Both the position numbers and the translations under genes were made by a program. A stretch of DNA of 64,000 bases from Chrysophaeum taylorii (lineage: Eukaryota > Sar > Pelagophyceae > Pelagomonadales > Pelagomonadaceae), in assembly GCA_029834535.1 (NCBI GenBank), contig JAQMWT010000551.1, positions 1-64,000 of the forward strand. The letters are read 5' to 3'. Within the stretch, counting starts at the first letter, position 1. Every line of letters starts with the position of its first letter. The notes below the pieces were generated by a model, which saw only the letters and a list, made by a program, of their open reading frames with translations, was not told where the DNA came from and ran no database searches. Shown piece after piece: positions 22,052-30,665 of the stretch.

Positions 22052-23870
22052 ATGGCTTCGAAGGAAACGAGATCAAACACAACTTCGTCGGATGCTCTTG
22101 GCGCCAAGTCCCCCTATCATATCATTCTTGTCAAGAAGTGCCTAGCCGTTGACGTTGCCAAACGACCACCTTGTGGCGCGGCCCTCCTTGAAGTATTGCA
22201 AGTTCGGGATGCTGCACTACCTCACAACGTGGCTGACACGATCGACGTTTCAGAGACGCTGCTCAACATTGGGCGAGCGTTGGTCGAACTGGATGATGTC
22301 GGACTCGCGTGCAGGGCACTCAAAGCTGCTGCAGATCAGGGTGGTGGCGATGCGGCGGAATGCTACTCGCTGCTCGCCTGTGTACACATGCATGCTGGCG
22401 ACTGCGAAGAGGCGGTGATGGCGAGCGAAAAGGCTGTCGAATGCTCACCAGAGCACGGTGGTGCGCTTTTTGCCAAGGCAGAGTCAACGCACCGCCGCGA
22501 CCCGAGCTCCTCGCCGGACTCGCTATTCGTTAATGTTGTTCGCCAGGCGCGGCTTTACGATGCGAAGCTCTTTGCAGCACCGAGCACCGAAAAGGGTGAT
22601 ATTGCTTATCTTAAGGCCGCCAAGGACGAAGCAGACGCGGCTCGCGATCCCGTGAGAAACGACCGAGTCTCGGTGTCAGCATGTGTCAGAGAGCTCCCGC
22701 CAAACATCGTGTATCGAAGCGACATCAATTCCGACCACATGGATGTGACGTCGCTGTTAACAGAGTCGATTAGGCATCACATCCGAGCAGCTCTCGCCGA
22801 GGTTGTGCCAGCGAGGCGAGGGCGTCGAAGCAGCTATGCGCGTGGGTCGGGTTGCGCTCGAAGGTGGCGCTGGTTCGGGAAAGGGATGGATGCTGCGTGC
22901 ACTCGTGGTTGCACTCTGCAACGAGCAACTTGACCACAAAGATGGTGACTGACTCTCTTACCGAGTCGCGTTTCGTCCTCCCCTTGATTATCTCTCTTTC
23001 AACCATCGACGATCCCGAGAGTGACTGGCTCGGCAAAGCAATCAACAATGTCCGTGATGGTTGCGACGCTCTGCGAGCAGCGCGGACAGACCGACGCCTT
23101 ATTCTCTGTCTCGATGGCCTCGACGAAGTTGCCCCGGCAACCCGACCGGCGCTCGTCGTCGAGAAGAAGATCGTCGATTGCTCCCAAAGTTGTGCTCTGG
23201 TCGTCGTCGCCTCGCGCCCCACGGCTACCAACATTGACGACCTAGCGCCAAATGGCATCGTTTTCTTAAGCATCGCCCAAGTTGACCGCGAATGCGTCGA
23301 GGTGATCGGGGTTTCACCTGACATCGCAAGCCTCGTCGAAACTCCGCTCGCTCTCCGGCTCGCGTTGCTTGCTTGCCGGATATTTAGCAGACTCGCAGAC
23401 GCCAGACATTCGCGATCGTTCGGACTTATTTCGCGTCGCGGATGAGGTGTTTGTGACCCGTGCGGTGGCACCGGCACAACAAGACGGAGCGCTCACAATT
23501 AATTGCTCGTGACGTTCTCCGAGATTGTGGCACGGAACAAATGCGCGAGGTATTTGAACAGCTCGCGCTCTCGGCGCATCGGGATCGACGAATTCTTATG
23601 CAACAAGCCGACTTTGAAGGTTGGGAAAACCCCCGCTTGGTTGCGGCGATCTGGAGCTTAGCGCGATCGGGCCTTCTGCCTCCGCTCGCGCCGCGTGGCA
23701 TCAATTCTGTTGTCTTCTTTCACCTGACTTTCCAAGATTATTATGTCGCTAGAATGCTCTGCCCGGATAGTCTCCATGGCTACGACCTTGGTGACCCGTG
23801 GTGGCAATCGCCGGCGCTCTTTGCGTTCCAGCTCGCGGAACAGCGCGTACAAGAGAGATTGTCTTTCTAA
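22052..23870 (+). pseudogene. TPR-like helices and NACHT ATPase of the NLR-like gene
   Basis: The frame 22052-22933 begins with the end of the kinase lobe (KKCLAVDVAKRPPC), then ETLLNIGRALVELDDVG, AECYSLLACVHMHAGDCEEA and similar helical pairs of TPR type. The Walker A motif EGGAGSGKGW lies in a different frame (22860-22889). Walker B, LILCLDGLDEVA with the double-acidic NACHT signature, is at 23098-23130, followed by the sensor-like VVVASRPT. The frame 23460-23870 ends with FFHLTFQDYYVARML, the 'HxxFxEYxxA' winged-helix signature after NACHT domains. Confidence 0.6.
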
Positions 23871-24098
23871 ACTTGCATTAAAGATTCCGAAAATAGGCAT
23901 CGGCGATACGGTCGAAGTCTTTTTCGGAAAAAGATATTACCCACGCACTGTGGTTTCGTTGGCAAATTTTGATTCCTGTGGCAAAATCAGCGTGCAAAAG
24001 GCGTCGTCGCATGTAGTGCAAACCGTCTCATTGCAGAAGGTGCGGCGAGATTTTGTGGGGGCTGCAGCGCTCGCCCCAGGCGTGCAGCCGCGGATGGC

Positions 24099-26435
24099 GT
24101 GACAGCGTTCGTGGCTGGGATCCTCGAGCGTGGCGCCGACATCGTCACGCCAGTCGACCCCACGACGAAAGACAGCGCCTTGCATGCAGCCGCCCAATTT
24201 GGCAGGTCTGAGAGTGCTCGACTTTTGCTTTGTTCCGGTGCGTGGCCACGCTCTATTAATAAATTTGGTTCCACGCCCCTCAGTCTTGGCTACTCTAGCG
24301 CGGTCGCAGTCGACTTTAGGGCTGATATGGCTCGAGTCTTTGAGCCACCGCAATGTGATAAGGACCTCGCTGATCAACCTCTCGATTCAGGAATCATCAA
24401 ATGGCTCGACGCCAACGACGCTTCAAATTCTGTTGTTCTTGATAATTGGGATGACAAGGGGCGCATGTATGCCTTTGCACAAGCGTGTCATCGGGGACAA
24501 ACACAAGCTGCCGCTGCTTTAGCTGCCTGCATCGAACCAAATGGTTGTTTGGCCGGTGTGGACAGTACATCACTTCATTTTGCGGTCGTCAATTCGTGCA
24601 CTGGCGCCCTGAGGACATTGCTTCAGCGAGGAGTGCAATTGCCTGATCGTGAGAGTGAATTGTTGGCACTTGCGTCGAGGTTGAATCGAAAAGCGGCGAT
24701 CACTCTGCTACTCGAAAAGTTGAAATTCGATGAGAAGAAGACTCTCGCGGACGCTCCATGTCCTGCGGCACGGTTCGGATTTGTCGATTGCGCCCGGCTC
24801 TTGATCGTTGAAGGCGCTGTTGTCAATAAAGGACGGACCAAAGACGGTGCGACGCCATTGTTCCTTGCACGTCGGAATGGTCACGTCGAATGCTCCCATC
24901 TCTTGATCATGAATGGCGCGGAGGTGGATAAAGGCGATGGATTGACCCCGCTTCATACGGCTTCTGCGAACGGCCACATCGAATGCGCGCGAATTTTGAT
25001 CGAGAATGGCGCCAGTGTGAACAAAGCACGGACTCACGATGGCACGCCGCTTCATCTGGCATCTCAGAACGGTCGCGTTGAGCGCGTTCTCCTCTTGATC
25101 GAAACGGGCGCCGAGGTCGATCAAAGGCGAACCAAAGATACCTTGATTCCTCTTCATATGGCATCTCAAAACGGTCACGTGGAGTGTGTGGAGCTCTTGA
25201 TCGAGAAGGGTGCCAATTTCGATAAAGTGTCGAACGACTATGGCATGACCCCGCTTTTCCTGGCGGCTCGAAACGGCCACGTTGAGTGCGCGAAATTTTT
25301 GATCGATAAAGGCGCCCGGGTTGACAGCGAGCACACCAAAAATGGCGCGACGCCGCTTCATGAGGCGGTTGAGGCCGACCACATCCAATGCGTGAGGATT
25401 TTGATTGAGAGGGGCGCAATGAAAGACAAGGAACGGACCAGCGATGGTTTGACTCCGCTTCATATGGCGTCTCGATATGATCATGTCGAATGCGTTCGGC
25501 TCTTGATCGACACTGGTGCTATTGTCGACAAAGCGCGAACCAGCGATGGTGCGACTCCATTTTACGTGGCGTCTGAACGTGGCCACGTCGAATGCGTTCG
25601 GCTCTTGGTCAACAATGGTGCCGATGTCGACAAAGTGCGTACCAGCGATGGTGCGACTCCACTTCAAATGGCATTTGATCATGGCCATGACGAATGCCTT
25701 CGGCTATTGGTTGACAATAGTGCTGATGTCGACAAAGTACGTGCCCGTGATGGTGCGACTCCACTCCATATGGCGTCTGAACGTGGCCACGTCGAATGCG
25801 TTCGGCTCTTGATCGACACTGGTGCTATTGTCGACAAAGCGCGAACCAGCGATGGCGCGACTCTACTTCAAATAGCGTGTGAATATGGCCATGACGAATG
25901 CCTTCGGCTATTGGTTGACAATGGTGCTATTGTCGACAAAGTACGTGCCCGTGATGGTGCAACTCCACTCCATATGGCGTCTGAACGTGGCCTCGTCGAA
26001 TGCGTTCGGATCTTGATCGACAAAGGTGCCGATGTCGACAAAGCGCGAACCAGCGATGGTGCGACTCCACTTCACATGGCGTCTGAAAATGTCCGCGTCG
26101 AATGTGTTCGGCTCTTGATCGACACTGGTGCTATTGTCGACAAAGTGCGTACCAGCGATGGTGCGACTCCACTTCACTTGATGTCCGCGTTTCGGTGGAG
26201 TGAGGAGGATGGGGTGAAATGTGTGGAGCTGTTGATCGCGAAGGGTGCCAACGCCTTTGCCGAGAATCACGACGGCCACACGCCTCGTAGCGTCGCATTT
26301 CATCGAAAGGTCAAAGAGGTTCTTTTGCGTGCGGAAGAGGCGTCGCGCACAGGCACCAGCGTCTCGTCCACCAACCCACCCAATCTTGTGTTGTCGCGGG
26401 AGAGCCTTAATGGATGGATAGGGATGGATGGATAG
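24099..26435 (+). CDS. Long ankyrin-repeat array, C-terminal part of the NLR-like gene
   Basis: 778 codons without a break. About 16 regular repeats of 33-34 residues run from about residue 225 to 740, after a diverged front part. The consensus is ATPLHMASERGHVECVRLLI then D-x-GAxVDKxRTSDG. The later repeats are very alike at DNA level and alternate VRTSDG/ARTSDG with VRARDG, showing duplication in blocks of two. The frame has no good ATG at its left and is preceded by the SH3-like segment, so it is read here as the sensor end of the NLR-like protein. It might also be expressed alone from an internal Met. Ankyrin arrays serve as ligand-binding surfaces. Confidence 0.7.
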   Translation: MTAFVAGILERGADIVTPVDPTTKDSALHAAAQFGRSESARLLLCSGAWPRSINKFGSTPLSLGYSSAVAVDFRADMARVFEPPQCDKDLADQPLDSGIIKWLDANDASNSVVLDNWDDKGRMYAFAQACHRGQTQAAAALAACIEPNGCLAGVDSTSLHFAVVNSCTGALRTLLQRGVQLPDRESELLALASRLNRKAAITLLLEKLKFDEKKTLADAPCPAARFGFVDCARLLIVEGAVVNKGRTKDGATPLFLARRNGHVECSHLLIMNGAEVDKGDGLTPLHTASANGHIECARILIENGASVNKARTHDGTPLHLASQNGRVERVLLLIETGAEVDQRRTKDTLIPLHMASQNGHVECVELLIEKGANFDKVSNDYGMTPLFLAARNGHVECAKFLIDKGARVDSEHTKNGATPLHEAVEADHIQCVRILIERGAMKDKERTSDGLTPLHMASRYDHVECVRLLIDTGAIVDKARTSDGATPFYVASERGHVECVRLLVNNGADVDKVRTSDGATPLQMAFDHGHDECLRLLVDNSADVDKVRARDGATPLHMASERGHVECVRLLIDTGAIVDKARTSDGATLLQIACEYGHDECLRLLVDNGAIVDKVRARDGATPLHMASERGLVECVRILIDKGADVDKARTSDGATPLHMASENVRVECVRLLIDTGAIVDKVRTSDGATPLHLMSAFRWSEEDGVKCVELLIAKGANAFAENHDGHTPRSVAFHRKVKEVLLRAEEASRTGTSVSSTNPPNLVLSRESLNGWIGMDG

Positions 26436-26460
26436 GGATGGATAGGGATGGATGGATGCG
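26408..26460. repeat. (GGATGGATA)n short tandem repeat
   Basis: Repeats of ggatgga/gggatgga around and beyond the stop codon of the ankyrin frame; they code its last residues. Confidence 0.8.
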
Positions 26461-26514
26461 GCGTCCGTCCGAGAATCTCCAGGCCCCTCGAAATAAAAGA
26501 GGAGACAAAAGGAA

Positions 26515-29049
26515 CTAAAACACTAGGGAGCCGTTGGTTTGGAGGCAGAGCTTGACGCGGCGCCTGTGGCGGTCGAGGATGAAAAAGTACAAGTCGAGGT
26601 CGCGTCGGTTGGCGTCGAAGAGGGTGAGGAGGTTTTTTGCGGAAAGGGGGTTGGACTTGGTCTTTGGGGCGCGGGCATCTTTGCGCAGGAGCGCCTTCTC
26701 GGAGTGGAGGTCGGGGAAATCGAGGTCGTCCGGCGTGTGTGCGGGGTCGCCCTCGAAGAAGGAGGGGAGGAGCAAGCGGAAGAGCTGGACGGTGTTTGGG
26801 AGGTCTTCGAGGACCCCGACGTGCGCGTAGTCGCGGACCACGTTTTTCTTGGCCAATCGCAGTGCTAGGTCGGGATCGGTCCGGCACTCGGGACCGTGGC
26901 CGCAAAACCAGCGGGTCATGTAGTCGTGGCACTCGTCCAAGAGGAGCATCATGCTCTGGTTGTAGGAGAGGCGGAGGAAGAGCTCGCGTTCTGCGGGCGA
27001 TGCCGTCGCCGTGGGGACGGGGAAGTCTTGGTAGACGTGATTTTCTGTCCAGTCGTCGAAACTGCAGCGGCTCTCGAGGCAATCGTTGAAGTCGACCGCA
27101 GGTATCCTTTTTTTGTAGAAGGCTTCGTAATTGTATCTCGAGACGCAGCGGTCGATGGGGTCGCGGACGACGTTGACGAGCTCGACGCCGAGCGGATGCG
27201 CATGTTTGACGCCGGGAGTGTGGTAGACGTGACGTTGCGTCACGAAGCGGCCGATCGAACCGAAGTGACGTATTGAGGCCACGAAGGCCCGCTCGTCGAT
27301 CGGGGAGAGCCAGCGGTGCTTGGCGACGTGGGGTGTCCACCACGTGACGTTCGTGGTCGCGAGGCCGTGTTGTTTTGCAGTCGCGTTCAGCTGCGCGGCC
27401 ATCCACGCCATGACCGAGGCGCTCCCCGATTTAGGGATCCTGTTGTAGAGGATGCCGCGGGGGTACCGCGGGGCGCACACCGGGAGCCAGCGCGGCGGAT
27501 CGCGGATCTCGGCTGCTTTGTGCGCCGAAAGACGAAGCTTGTTGTTGGTTTGCCTTGGCACCACCACCACCGGCTTTGGGGGTCTTGGCGTCGCGACCCT
27601 CGTCTCGTTCAAGCGTTTGGCCACGCGCGTCTTGTACGCGTCGATGTTCGGGCAGGCCTCGGCGAGGGTCGTGTGGAGCGCCGGGATTTGGACGGGGCGA
27701 TCGGGACAGGGTGTCCATGTTTCGACGAACGAGCAGAGACGCGACCAAGCAGCGCGATCCAGTCTGTCTTTTTCGAGCACGAGCAGGCGCTCTGGCGGGA
27801 TGGTTCTACGAATGGTCGCGAGCCGGTGCTCGTAGGCCTGTCGCACCGACATTCCCGGCCGGTCGAGCGTGAGTTGCTTTAAAAATCGCAGTCTCTTCCG
27901 CGGCTCGCACGCGGCGAGGGCTGAATCGACGTCTTTCCACCTGACGACGCTCGGCGCCGCCATCACGAACTTCGCTCGAGGGAAGCGTCCGACGAGCGGA
28001 CGGTAGACGTCTCCGAGACTCCAGGGCTCGCCCCAAAAGGCGCGAAAATTCTCGGCGACCTCCAAGACGACCTGGGTCGTCTTCTTGGTCCCGCCGGAAA
28101 GGAGGACGTCGTCTGCGAGTTTCGTGCGGGTGGCGGCGTCGCAGCGCGGCTCGAGCTTGAGGAGTTCGAACGCGCGCCCGGGAAAATTATTGGAGATGGC
28201 AAAAATTTTCAATCCAAGGTCGTGTTTCTGAGGTTTGTGCACGAGGACGCACCCGGCGTCGCACGACACTGTTTCGGATATTTTGTTGCGGCAAAAGATT
28301 GTCTCCGGAATATCCGCGTGCAAGACGTTGCCCCGAGCCTTCTTGAGCGCGACCATCAAGGCCGGCTGGTCCCTCGCCACCCGGAGGCGCAGGAACGCCT
28401 CGACGTAATATTCCAAGAGCTCCCGTGTGCGGGGCCCACGACGAAGCACGACGCAGGCCGAGTTGTGCTCCTGGTCTAGATGATTTTCTCGCGTCGCTTG
28501 GTCTCGGAACTTGTTGGTGAGAGCGACGTCGGCGCTACCCAGAGCTTCTATCAAAAGCGCCGCAAAGTCCGGGCGGCAGGGGCGCGCGTCAAAGTCGAGA
28601 AATATGGTAATTTCGAAGGGCGCGGCGGCCATGGCCACGACTTTGACGAACTTTGCCCTGGCCTTGGCGGGCAGTGCTTTAGGCGTCGCCGAAGGCGCGA
28701 TCGACTCGAACGTTATGATCGGCGAAAAAAAGGACGGCGCCGCACTCCGAAGCGCCTCCTCGATGACGAGGGCGCAGGGCGTGGGGGTGCGAAGGGCCTC
28801 GAGGGATCGCGCAGCGGGAAGGACTTCGCGCGACACAAACTCTAGACTTCCGGCGGCGGAGAACAGCACGCCCGTTGTTGTACTTGTTGTTGTTGCTGCC
28901 AATCCCGGGATTCGCGCCGCATCCACGCGGAACCGCGGTCCGCCCCGCAGCGCGAGGAACGCGCTCTCGCTGCTCGCGTCCCACGAAGAGGAGGAGGACT
29001 GGGCGGCGGCGACGCGCGCCAACAGAAAATGTAATAGGCTCGTCGTCAT
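26515..29049 (-). CDS. Three-module Golgi enzyme: GT-A-like domain, P-loop module and Sulfotransfer_2 domain
   Basis: 844 residues, one exon, from an ATG followed by a short hydrophobic N-terminus (LLHFLLARVAAA), a signal or anchor. Residues about 60-285 look like a GT-A glycosyltransferase with a D-x-D motif (FLDFDARPCRPDF, Asp152/Asp154) and HADIPETIF. The middle (about 300-450) resembles a second sulfotransferase-like P-loop fold (RAKFVMAAPSVVRW, then RLLVLEKDRL). The C-terminal part (about 525-844) is a carbohydrate sulfotransferase with a 5'-phosphosulfate loop (RIPKSGSASVMAW, 537-549) and a 3'-phosphate motif (VVRDPIDRCVSRYNY, about 627-641). Such a fusion would add a sugar and sulfate it. 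Tail-to-tail with the ankyrin gene, 79 bp apart. Confidence 0.7.
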   Translation of the reverse strand: MTTSLLHFLLARVAAAQSSSSSWDASSESAFLALRGGPRFRVDAARIPGLAATTTSTTTGVLFSAAGSLEFVSREVLPAARSLEALRTPTPCALVIEEALRSAAPSFFSPIITFESIAPSATPKALPAKARAKFVKVVAMAAAPFEITIFLDFDARPCRPDFAALLIEALGSADVALTNKFRDQATRENHLDQEHNSACVVLRRGPRTRELLEYYVEAFLRLRVARDQPALMVALKKARGNVLHADIPETIFCRNKISETVSCDAGCVLVHKPQKHDLGLKIFAISNNFPGRAFELLKLEPRCDAATRTKLADDVLLSGGTKKTTQVVLEVAENFRAFWGEPWSLGDVYRPLVGRFPRAKFVMAAPSVVRWKDVDSALAACEPRKRLRFLKQLTLDRPGMSVRQAYEHRLATIRRTIPPERLLVLEKDRLDRAAWSRLCSFVETWTPCPDRPVQIPALHTTLAEACPNIDAYKTRVAKRLNETRVATPRPPKPVVVVPRQTNNKLRLSAHKAAEIRDPPRWLPVCAPRYPRGILYNRIPKSGSASVMAWMAAQLNATAKQHGLATTNVTWWTPHVAKHRWLSPIDERAFVASIRHFGSIGRFVTQRHVYHTPGVKHAHPLGVELVNVVRDPIDRCVSRYNYEAFYKKRIPAVDFNDCLESRCSFDDWTENHVYQDFPVPTATASPAERELFLRLSYNQSMMLLLDECHDYMTRWFCGHGPECRTDPDLALRLAKKNVVRDYAHVGVLEDLPNTVQLFRLLLPSFFEGDPAHTPDDLDFPDLHSEKALLRKDARAPKTKSNPLSAKNLLTLFDANRRDLDLYFFILDRHRRRVKLCLQTNGSLVF

Positions 29050-29164
29050 CTTCCAAGCCCCTACCTATTATAAAGACAAAGAAAACCACACCCCCCCCTC
29101 TTAGCAGTCGACATTTAAAGACAAAGAAAAGGGGGGGGTAGGTCTCTAGCCTAGAGGTGTATTA

Positions 29165-30592
29165 TTAATGGACGGCGCCCGCCTTGAACATGCGGATCGC
29201 CTTCGCGAGGCTCTGGCGGTCGGCGTGGTCCGTGGCCCTCGCGAGGTGGGCCTCGAGTTTTGAAATTTCGGATGCCACGGGGACCGCGCCGCAGTACTGG
29301 GTCGTGAGGGTGTAGTGGGGGTCTTTGAGCTCGCGCTCGCAGGCGGGCCATCGCGAGGGAGATGATCGGCGTTCGAGGGCGCGGACGAGGTGGTGGAGGG
29401 CGCCGCCGTCGGGAAAGTGTCTCGCGACCAGAGGATCCCGGTCGTAGTAGCGGTGTTTGTAGTAGGAATAATACATAGCGGCTCTCCGCGCGCCGCGCCG
29501 CAGGCGTCGAAAATTCTCGTCGTCTATAGCGCGGAGGTGGCGGAGGGTCGAGCGGTCGAGCGCCGCAGCCTCGGGTATGCGGAGCGCAAAGTCGCTCTCG
29601 CGGAGCGTGCCGAAGGGGGGCGTATATGCCCACAACGCGTCGTCGGAAATCAAAACGGGCACGCAGCCCGCCAACACGGCGTCGTACTGGCGTTTGGCGC
29701 TCGGAGAGTCGCCCTCCGGACACGGACAGAAGCGCGACTGATGCATCAGAACCTGGCGCGGGCGGCGGATTTTGGTTGGAGGCATCACGTCCCTGAGCTC
29801 GGCCTTGATCGCCTTACGGAGTGCGACGCATCCGTGGTCTCCGGCGTGACAGTAAGCTAAGTAAGTGACGTTCTTTTTCGCCGCTTCGCGCCGCCACGTG
29901 CCGTCTTGCCACCTTTTTCCCGGCACGGGGTAAGGGACAACGATATTCTTGGCTGCGCACATCGGGTACTCTGCGAGGAAGGATCGGCTCAGTTCGAGCG
30001 ACACCCAGATCGGCGGCGTCAGCTGCTGGAGGTAGTGGACCCATCCTCGCTTCCCTTTGGGGTGTCTCAACCCCGTCACGGGAGCAGCCTGGACGAGGAC
30101 GTGATCGGCACCTTTTTTCCGGAGCCAGTACTCTCCAGTCACGTTAAAACTGCGTTCCCAGGCCCTCGGGTCGCGGTGTTCGATGAGGTCGAGAATCGCT
30201 CGTTCGTAACGGGAGGGCGCGTCGGGCCTGCCGGCCGCGCGATAGCTCACGTCGGCGTAGAACGGAACGTAAAACAAATCCGCGCGCTTGGGATCCATCG
30301 TCCGGATGCACGCCCTGCGGAAGAAGTCGTGCAAAATCATCTCGATCGAGAATTGCGCGAGCAGATGTTCGCCAGCAAAATGGTTCGCGCACGGACGTTC
30401 GTCGCTGCCGCACTCTAACCGCATCCTCTCGGCCTCGACGTACCACGCCATCTTCTCGATCCCCGGATACTCGTAGACGTAGACGCGAAGCGCCGACGGA
30501 CAGGACGACGAGCTAACAAGGTAATCCGGGTAGTCATCATACCCTCCGACGACGACAACCACCACCACCGCCACCACCACCAACGGCCGCAT
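29165..30592 (-). CDS. Exostosin-family glycosyltransferase (GT47)
   Basis: 475 residues from ATG, with an N-terminal hydrophobic anchor rich in Val (about 3-17), a type II Golgi protein. The GT47 pattern is clear: RVYVYEYPG near the start, ADLFYVPFYADVSYRA, then a C-terminal nucleotide-sugar region with RFCPCPEGDSPSAKRQYDAVLAG, split here as RFCPCPEGD, SAKRQYDA and GCVPVLISDD. GT47 enzymes build heparan sulfate backbones in animals and xyloglucan, pectin or xylan in plants. It starts 73 bp from PurF on the other strand, so the two share a promoter region. The acceptor sugar is unknown. Confidence 0.85.
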   Translation of the reverse strand: MRPLVVVAVVVVVVVGGYDDYPDYLVSSSSCPSALRVYVYEYPGIEKMAWYVEAERMRLECGSDERPCANHFAGEHLLAQFSIEMILHDFFRRACIRTMDPKRADLFYVPFYADVSYRAAGRPDAPSRYERAILDLIEHRDPRAWERSFNVTGEYWLRKKGADHVLVQAAPVTGLRHPKGKRGWVHYLQQLTPPIWVSLELSRSFLAEYPMCAAKNIVVPYPVPGKRWQDGTWRREAAKKNVTYLAYCHAGDHGCVALRKAIKAELRDVMPPTKIRRPRQVLMHQSRFCPCPEGDSPSAKRQYDAVLAGCVPVLISDDALWAYTPPFGTLRESDFALRIPEAAALDRSTLRHLRAIDDENFRRLRRGARRAAMYYSYYKHRYYDRDPLVARHFPDGGALHHLVRALERRSSPSRWPACERELKDPHYTLTTQYCGAVPVASEISKLEAHLARATDHADRQSLAKAIRMFKAGAVH

Positions 30593-30665
30593 GCACGAGT
30601 GGTACTATCTTCTATATTGACTCCTGATAAATAATAAACCCTAATAATAACATAACCCTCGCAAA
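30593..30665. promoter_or_regulatory. Shared promoter region between GT47 and PurF genes
   Basis: The two divergent start codons are only 73 bp apart, so both 5' leaders and core promoters must lie here or extend into coding DNA. It is AT-rich and contains aaaccctaa-like strings (aaaccctaataataac, ataaccct), similar to plant telo-boxes. Confidence 0.5.

Larger units (their letters stand above)
19356..24102 (+). pseudogene. NLR-like gene, front half: helical domain, ANK, non-RD kinase, TPR-like, NACHT
   Basis: One collinear series of domains on the plus strand: helical N-terminal domain, three ankyrin repeats, Ser/Thr kinase, TPR-like helices, NACHT ATPase, then an SH3-like segment (23885-24050, GDTVEVFFGKRYYPRTVVS) leading into the ankyrin array at 24.1 kb. 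The frame changes about seven or eight times (near 19.55, 20.22, 21.73, 21.85-22.1, 22.93, 23.44 and 24.06 kb), usually by one or two bases and without good splice signals; one gt...ag stretch of 35 bp near 21.72 kb would restore frame. Most likely a decaying gene, less likely many tiny introns or assembly indels. A relic of a sister copy lies at 60 kb. Confidence 0.6.

Noticed and set aside
26896-27276. Plus-strand frame rich in Val and Asp inside the fusion sulfotransferase gene
   Set aside because: Mirror of a conserved minus-strand domain.
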